From: an uncultured Bacilli bacterium
GTDB taxonomy: Bacteria > Bacillota_I > Bacilli_A > RF39 > UBA660
Assembly (NCBI GenBank): GCA_947632495.1
Contig: CANRPL010000055.1
Span: forward strand, 1-9,517
DNA length: 9,517 nucleotides
Direction: 5' to 3'
The notes beneath the pieces were generated by a model. The model saw only the letters and a list, made by a program, of their open reading frames with translations. It was not told the origin of the DNA and did not search any database. Of this stretch, positions 5,710 through 9,517 are shown piece by piece (positions within the stretch are counted from its first letter, which is position 1; the number at the start of each line of letters is the position of its first letter). Both the position numbers and the translations under genes were made by a program.

Positions 5710-7113
5710 ATGCAAAATGAAGATTTAATTCGCACCTTAGAAGATAATTATTATGCTCGATATTTAAAGACGGAAGAACTTTTAAATGTCAAAGGACAGA
5801 TTGAAGTGGTAGGACCTGATGTTAAAGTATCTGGTATCCCTGTTGGTTCTATTGATGATAAGGTTATTTTAGCGACCGGTAGCGCTCATAATCTTGTTAT
5901 TGGAACTACGGGATCTGGTAAGACCCAAGCTATTACTTTACCATTTCTTTATACTGTTAAAGAAACGGGTGAATCAGCTATTATTAAAGATGTCAAAGGT
6001 GAATTATATGAAATGACCGCTAATGATTTTAAAAGGGCAGGTTATGAAGTAATTGCTTTAGATTTTAGCAATCCTAATTTAGGAAATAGTTGGAATCCTT
6101 TTACTTTACCAAAACATTTATATGACGCTGGAAATAATGATGATGCTTTAAGACAAGTATTAGAAATATCTCGCATGATTAACTTTGAAAGAAATGCAGG
6201 TGATCCTTTCTGGCAAAATACTGCAGCATCTTACTTGACAGGACTAATTTTTAGTCTTATGGCAAATGGTAGTGAAGAGGAAGTTAATTTAAATAGTATT
6301 AGTAAATTAACTATGACTAATGATGAAGAAGAAAAGGAATTACTTGATGAATACTTTGATCAATTAGATAAAAATGGTACTATTTATCACAATGTTGCCA
6401 GCACTTATTTAGCGCCACCAGAAACCAAAAGTAGTATTTTATCTGTCTTAAATCAGAATTTAGCTAACTATACTAATATGGAAAGTTTAGGTAAAATGTT
6501 AGGAACAACTGATTTTGATTTACTTAATATAGCAAATAAAAAGGTTGCTATCTATCTTATTAGTTCTAATGCATCTAAAGAGATTGATACCTTGATTAAT
6601 ATTTTTATTCGCGAAACTTATTATCTATTAAATCAGAATAAGAATGATAAGATATTCAATTATATTCTTGATGGTTTTGATGATAGTGAAGTTGTTTTAC
6701 CTGGCTTAATTGATATGTTAGAATTAGGTCGTGGTAATAATATTAGATTTACTTTTATGGTTAAGAGCTATCTTAAGATTAAAGATTTATATGGACCACT
6801 AACATTAGAACAAGCTAAACAGACGCTTGCTAATACACTTTATTTATTAACTAGTGATGATGCTACAGCACGTAGTATTAGTGAGGCTTGTGGTATGAGA
6901 GAAAGTCATCAACCATTAGTAAGTATTGATGCTTTAAAACGTATGCCAATGTGGCAAGGTATCTTACTTAAGAGCCGTCTAATGCCATACCCAACGAAAC
7001 TAGTTCCATTCTATGAAATGGGTATCTCCTTTGGTAAGGAACCTGCACAAATACCAACTCGTAAAGAAAGTAGTGTCAAAATATTTGATTTAAATAAATA
7101 TTTTATGGAGTAA
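5710..7113 (+). CDS. VirD4/TraG-family ATPase-like protein, soluble, with altered catalytic motifs
   Basis: VirD4/TraG proteins are hexameric ATPases that couple DNA substrates to type IV secretion channels. This 467-residue protein has their core: Walker A GTTGSGKT (65-72), DVKGELYEMT (94-103; usually DPKGELY), GYEVIALDFSNPN then SWNPF (111-131), DPFWQNTAASYLTGLIF (165-181, the region leading into the all-alpha domain), and LGRGNNIRFTFMVKSYLKIKDLYG (339-362). It lacks the N-terminal membrane helices of true coupling proteins, which fits its short length. The Walker B site reads YILDGFDD (318-325): the aspartate is present but the usual glutamate after it is Gly322. The usual Gln of the LQS motif is Lys352. 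ATP binding looks possible; hydrolysis may be weak or use other residues. It lies 3 bases ahead of an AraC-type gene, with no other conjugation genes in view. The fold assignment is good; the role is unknown. Confidence 0.85.
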   Translation: MQNEDLIRTLEDNYYARYLKTEELLNVKGQIEVVGPDVKVSGIPVGSIDDKVILATGSAHNLVIGTTGSGKTQAITLPFLYTVKETGESAIIKDVKGELYEMTANDFKRAGYEVIALDFSNPNLGNSWNPFTLPKHLYDAGNNDDALRQVLEISRMINFERNAGDPFWQNTAASYLTGLIFSLMANGSEEEVNLNSISKLTMTNDEEEKELLDEYFDQLDKNGTIYHNVASTYLAPPETKSSILSVLNQNLANYTNMESLGKMLGTTDFDLLNIANKKVAIYLISSNASKEIDTLINIFIRETYYLLNQNKNDKIFNYILDGFDDSEVVLPGLIDMLELGRGNNIRFTFMVKSYLKIKDLYGPLTLEQAKQTLANTLYLLTSDDATARSISEACGMRESHQPLVSIDALKRMPMWQGILLKSRLMPYPTKLVPFYEMGISFGKEPAQIPTRKESSVKIFDLNKYFME

Positions 7114-7116
7114 AAA

Positions 7117-7572
7117 ATGGAAGATAAACTAATTGTTAACATACTAGAATATCTTGAAGAAAGGCTTTATGATAATCCGTCAATTGATGAATTAGCTCTG
7201 GTATTTCATTTTAATCGTTTTACCATTATGCGAACGTTTAAAAAAACGACGGGTCTAACGATTATGGAATATCTTAACGAAAGAAAAATTGTTAAAAGCA
7301 TGAAAGACTTATTAACAACTGATCATCGTATGCTTAAAATAGCGCTTGATCATGGTTATCATTCATTAGAATATTATAGTGAGATATTTTATCGCTTATT
7401 AGGTATTAGTCCTCTACAATTTAGAAACTTACATCAGGATATTGTCATAGAGGATAATACTGATTTAATGGAAGCATTGAAAATAAATCATCAACTTTTA
7501 AATCGTCTTCGTCTTCAAAATAATAGTATAAAACAAAAGAGTTTATCATCTCATAAAGTATTAAAAAAATAG
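7117..7572 (+). CDS. Stand-alone AraC-type DNA-binding protein
   Basis: The 151-residue protein begins almost directly with an AraC/XylS-type double helix-turn-helix domain (about 5-105) and has no N-terminal ligand domain. The first HTH is seen as 'NPSIDELALVFHFNRFTIMRTFKKTTGLT' (20-48), then EYLNERKIVKSMKDLL (51-66) for the linker helix, and the second HTH as IALDHGYHSLEYYSEIFYRL (75-94) ending in the classic GISPLQFRN (96-104). The usual GF.S before the last helix is GYHS. A 46-residue polar tail (106-151), rich in Asn, Leu and Lys, follows and matches nothing I recognise. It starts 3 bases after the ATPase stop, with ATGGAG 6 bases upstream, so the two are co-transcribed and probably co-translated. 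It may regulate its own unit, the next gene, or others; that is inference. A perfect terminator follows. Confidence 0.88.
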   Translation: MEDKLIVNILEYLEERLYDNPSIDELALVFHFNRFTIMRTFKKTTGLTIMEYLNERKIVKSMKDLLTTDHRMLKIALDHGYHSLEYYSEIFYRLLGISPLQFRNLHQDIVIEDNTDLMEALKINHQLLNRLRLQNNSIKQKSLSSHKVLKK

Positions 7573-7575
7573 GAC

Positions 7576-7605
7576 AGGCAAAGGTTTATCCTTTGCCTTT
7601 TTATT
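7576..7605 (+). terminator. Rho-independent terminator of the ATPase-AraC unit
   Basis: AGGCAAAGG (7576-7584) and CCTTTGCCT (7590-7598) form a perfect 9-pair stem with a 5-base loop, followed by TTTTATT. The T-run overlaps the first two bases of the next promoter's -35 box. Confidence 0.9.
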
Positions 7606-7632
7606 GACACCAATAGTGATATTTGTTAAAAT
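7604..7632 (+). promoter_or_regulatory. Strong sigma-A-type promoter of the 586-residue protein gene
   Basis: A perfect -35 TTGACA (7604-7609) is followed by a 17-base spacer and a -10 TAAAAT (7627-7632) preceded by TGT, an extended -10. It is the best promoter in the window. Transcription should begin near 7639, 21 bases before the ATG. Confidence 0.85.
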
Positions 7633-7659
7633 ATTACTCATATTTATAGGAGTGATAGT

Positions 7660-9420
7660 ATGAGTTTAGTAGAAACACCTGAAGAGAGTGAACACTTAAG
7701 AAAATTTTTAGGTCACATTGATGGACAGATTGTTCATTTTCAAAAGGATTTAGCGCTTCAAAGTAAAACGATAACTTTCTTTCAAAATATGGCTGAAACC
7801 CATAGTTTAGATATTGGTACTTTTCCACAATATAGATTGGCTCAAATAAAAAGGGATATTGATAAGAAATTATTAGAAACCTTAAGCTTGTATAAAAGGT
7901 ATCCGCTATATTGTCTTCTTCATGCTTCATCATATTTAGAGATGGAAGACTATCGTCAAGATTTACTTAAATCACTTTCATATCAGATAGATGAGATTAA
8001 TCAAAAACTACAACATGATACGGCTTTAAAAGAAGATTTGGAGAAACAATTAGAAAAATTATTTGAGAGTATGGAGAAGTTATCAAATTCTTATACATTT
8101 AATCAAATAGATGAATATATTGATGATATGAATAAATTATCAAATTCTTATACTTTCAATAAAACTGGTGGCGAACTTCTTGAAGGATTAGCTAAATATT
8201 ATCTTCGTGATTGTCAAAATCCTTTAGTTAAAAATTCTAAAGAAAAGGCGAAACTAGAACGAAGATATGAAGAAGTTCAAGCAATGTCAAGAATTGATTT
8301 ATTAGATCAACGTCGTAGCGACTATTTAGGACATGAACAGTTTAGAACATTTGATAAAATATGGCCAATAAGTAGCGCTGAAGCCTTTTTGGCAACGATT
8401 GTATCAGATGATAAAAAAATATTTGCCTGTTTACCATTGATGTCTCAATATGCAAGTTTAAAATTGGATACAAAAACCTTTGAACTTCCATGTCAAATTA
8501 ACATACCAAGTTTATTAAAAAGAGCTTTTGAAGATGGTGGTGTATATGATGGCGATAATGAACATACGAATAATCCACATTTAACTCTAAATATTGCTCG
8601 CGATATTTTAGATAAGTTAAAAAGACTTAAGGAATCTTTCTTACAAGAACTATCTGATGATAAAATAGCGCCTCTCGTAAAGCATTATAAGAATCCATAT
8701 ATTAGTCCTCGCCTAGGCGATTATAATGATATGAAAGCATTTATTAATCTACCATTTCTTTACGATAATATTGATAAGATAACGTCTGATTCAAAAAGTA
8801 GGCTTCACATTGAGGATATATTAGTTCGTTATCGTAAGTTATGTAAGAAATGGTTTAAGCGTGCTTCTGATATGGAGAAACTTCAAGATTTACATGAGGA
8901 ATTAGTCGGCGAACGTAATGGATTATATGATCAAATTATCGATTGGTATTGGTCTTTTGCTCCAAATCATGGTTTAGATCGTATTTCTGTTGATTTTGAT
9001 GAAGATGGTAGTGTTAATATGGAAACTAATCAAATTGCCTTTGATACTACATTTGATGACATCGATGAATATATCCATGATTTAACAAAGTTATGTGATG
9101 AATATGACTTATATTTTAATGATAAAATATCAAAAATGAATAAGATAGCAGGGGAACTTTTCCAACATGTCGGCATGGCATCAAGTTTAACGGATGTAGA
9201 CTTTAGTATTGATGATGCGGAAAATATAAAGAAGCTTATTGAAGCTTACGTTCATTTTTATGCTTGTAAAACTTTGGAATATATTGAATTGGAGGCTCAA
9301 AATATTGCCAATACGAATAAGATGAAACTTCAAACTAGTATGGAAAGTGAAACTTCATCATCTATGTCTTCTGATAAGCAAAAAAAATTAGGAACTATAC
9401 CAACGAATACGACACAATAA
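7660..9420 (+). CDS. Unknown 586-residue helical protein with internal repeats
   Basis: I do not recognise this protein. It has no signal peptide or membrane helix, so it is probably cytoplasmic. Residues 98-140 are charged and heptad-like (DEINQKLQHDTALKEDLEKQL), suggesting a coiled coil. A 19-residue tandem repeat follows at 138-156 and 157-175, each starting M-x-KLSNSYTFN. A related stretch recurs near the C-terminus at 464-478 (TFDDIDEYIHDLTKL). The middle (about 230-300) has a more globular look with Trp, Pro and Cys (IWPISSAEAFLATIVSDDKK). Trp and aromatic residues cluster at DWYWSFAPNHG (428-438). The last 30 residues form a Ser/Thr-rich tail (from about QTSMESETSSSM). AGGAG at 7648-7652, 7 bases before the ATG, fixes the start. 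The gene has its own near-consensus promoter and tandem terminators, so it is a single transcription unit that may be well expressed. Confidence 0.92.
   Translation: MSLVETPEESEHLRKFLGHIDGQIVHFQKDLALQSKTITFFQNMAETHSLDIGTFPQYRLAQIKRDIDKKLLETLSLYKRYPLYCLLHASSYLEMEDYRQDLLKSLSYQIDEINQKLQHDTALKEDLEKQLEKLFESMEKLSNSYTFNQIDEYIDDMNKLSNSYTFNKTGGELLEGLAKYYLRDCQNPLVKNSKEKAKLERRYEEVQAMSRIDLLDQRRSDYLGHEQFRTFDKIWPISSAEAFLATIVSDDKKIFACLPLMSQYASLKLDTKTFELPCQINIPSLLKRAFEDGGVYDGDNEHTNNPHLTLNIARDILDKLKRLKESFLQELSDDKIAPLVKHYKNPYISPRLGDYNDMKAFINLPFLYDNIDKITSDSKSRLHIEDILVRYRKLCKKWFKRASDMEKLQDLHEELVGERNGLYDQIIDWYWSFAPNHGLDRISVDFDEDGSVNMETNQIAFDTTFDDIDEYIHDLTKLCDEYDLYFNDKISKMNKIAGELFQHVGMASSLTDVDFSIDDAENIKKLIEAYVHFYACKTLEYIELEAQNIANTNKMKLQTSMESETSSSMSSDKQKKLGTIPTNTTQ
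8071..8184 (+). repeat. 57-base tandem repeat inside the 586-residue protein gene
   Basis: Two consecutive 57-base units (8071-8127 and 8128-8184) each encode 19 residues. They share a 17-base identical run (8080-8096 and 8137-8153, TTATCAAATTCTTATAC), and 28 of the first 33 bases agree. The second halves have diverged. The period is a multiple of three, so copy change would keep the frame. Confidence 0.8.
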
Positions 9421-9441
9421 AAGCTATTATGAAATAGCTTT
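9420..9441 (+). terminator. First hairpin after the 586-residue protein gene
   Basis: AAAGCTATT (9420-9428) and AATAGCTTT (9433-9441) pair perfectly around a 4-base loop. It overlaps the last base of the stop codon. The trailing T-run is short, so alone it may be a weak terminator or a 3'-end stabiliser. Confidence 0.6.
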
Positions 9442-9442
9442 C

Positions 9443-9486
9443 AGACTGTTGACAAAAGAAATTTTGAAAACAGTCTTTTATTATTT
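9443..9486 (+). terminator. Second, stronger hairpin terminator
   Basis: AGACTGTT (9443-9450) pairs with AACAGTCT (9469-9476). After a 2x2 internal loop, CAAAA (9453-9457) pairs with TTTTG (9462-9466) around a GAAA tetraloop. A T-rich run (TTTTATTATTT) follows. The shape fits a Rho-independent terminator. Confidence 0.75.
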
Positions 9487-9498
9487 ATAAAAATTTAG

Positions 9499-9504
9499 TA
9501 TAAT
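9499..9504 (+). promoter_or_regulatory. Possible -10 box of a gene beyond the right edge
   Basis: A perfect TATAAT lies downstream of the terminators, 13 bases before the window ends. There is no TGn extension and no good -35 upstream. Its product is outside the window, so the call is tentative. Confidence 0.35.
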
Positions 9505-9517
9505 TAAATTGCGAGAT

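Noticed and set aside
5710..7113. Evidence of an integrated conjugative element
   Set aside because: Only one VirD4-like gene is present; there is no relaxase, integrase, mating-channel gene, tRNA or flanking direct repeat in the window, and composition looks like that of the neighbours.
7634..7933. 99-residue minus-strand open frame across the start of the 586-residue gene
   Set aside because: It overlaps the ribosome site and first 270 bases of a gene with a near-consensus promoter on the plus strand; no family motif is seen.
8071..8184. CRISPR-like repeat
   Set aside because: There are only two in-frame units within a coding region, with no spacers and no cas genes.

Overview
The window is strongly AT-rich and densely coded. 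Its gene content is typical of the Bacillota, probably an uncultured or gut-type Bacilli lineage (RF39- or Erysipelotrichales-like; this placement is inference from content and composition only). Genes carry GGAG/AGGTG-type ribosome sites, intergenic gaps are short, and TAA, TAG and TGA all serve as stops with Trp read from TGG, so the standard bacterial code applies. I see no tRNA, rRNA, CRISPR array, insertion sequence or attachment site, and no gene-free stretch above 300 bases.

Positions 1-316 hold the C-terminal end of murC (peptidoglycan precursor synthesis), closed by a hairpin terminator. A 227-residue unknown three-helix membrane protein follows (375-1058). It converges on rnhC (RNase HIII, minus strand, 1062-2006), and the two stop codons sit inside one shared bidirectional terminator. 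rnhC diverges from a rightward run: a CvpA-family membrane protein (2076-2768), rsmE (16S rRNA m3U1498 methyltransferase, 2768-3478), a 284-residue membrane-anchored acidic protein of unknown role (3483-4337), then, after a hairpin plus T-run, mtaB (tRNA t6A37 methylthiotransferase, 4381-5643). The rnhC/cvpA and rsmE/mtaB pairings resemble conserved Bacillus neighbourhoods, here joined together, with zapA absent and an extra gene inserted.

Positions 5644-9517 are the less ordinary part. A two-gene unit (5710-7572) encodes a soluble VirD4/TraG-type ATPase with an intact Walker A motif but changed Walker B and downstream motifs, followed three bases later by a stand-alone AraC-type DNA-binding protein. 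No relaxase, mating channel or other conjugation gene is visible. After a perfect hairpin terminator, a near-consensus promoter drives a 586-residue protein I do not recognise, with a coiled-coil segment, a short tandem repeat and a serine-rich tail. Two tandem hairpins end this gene, and a possible promoter for an unseen downstream gene lies at the right edge.

The first part is core cell-wall, RNA and translation housekeeping. The ATPase, AraC and 586-residue genes are the best candidates for an undescribed function, though nothing in the sequence proves that they act together.
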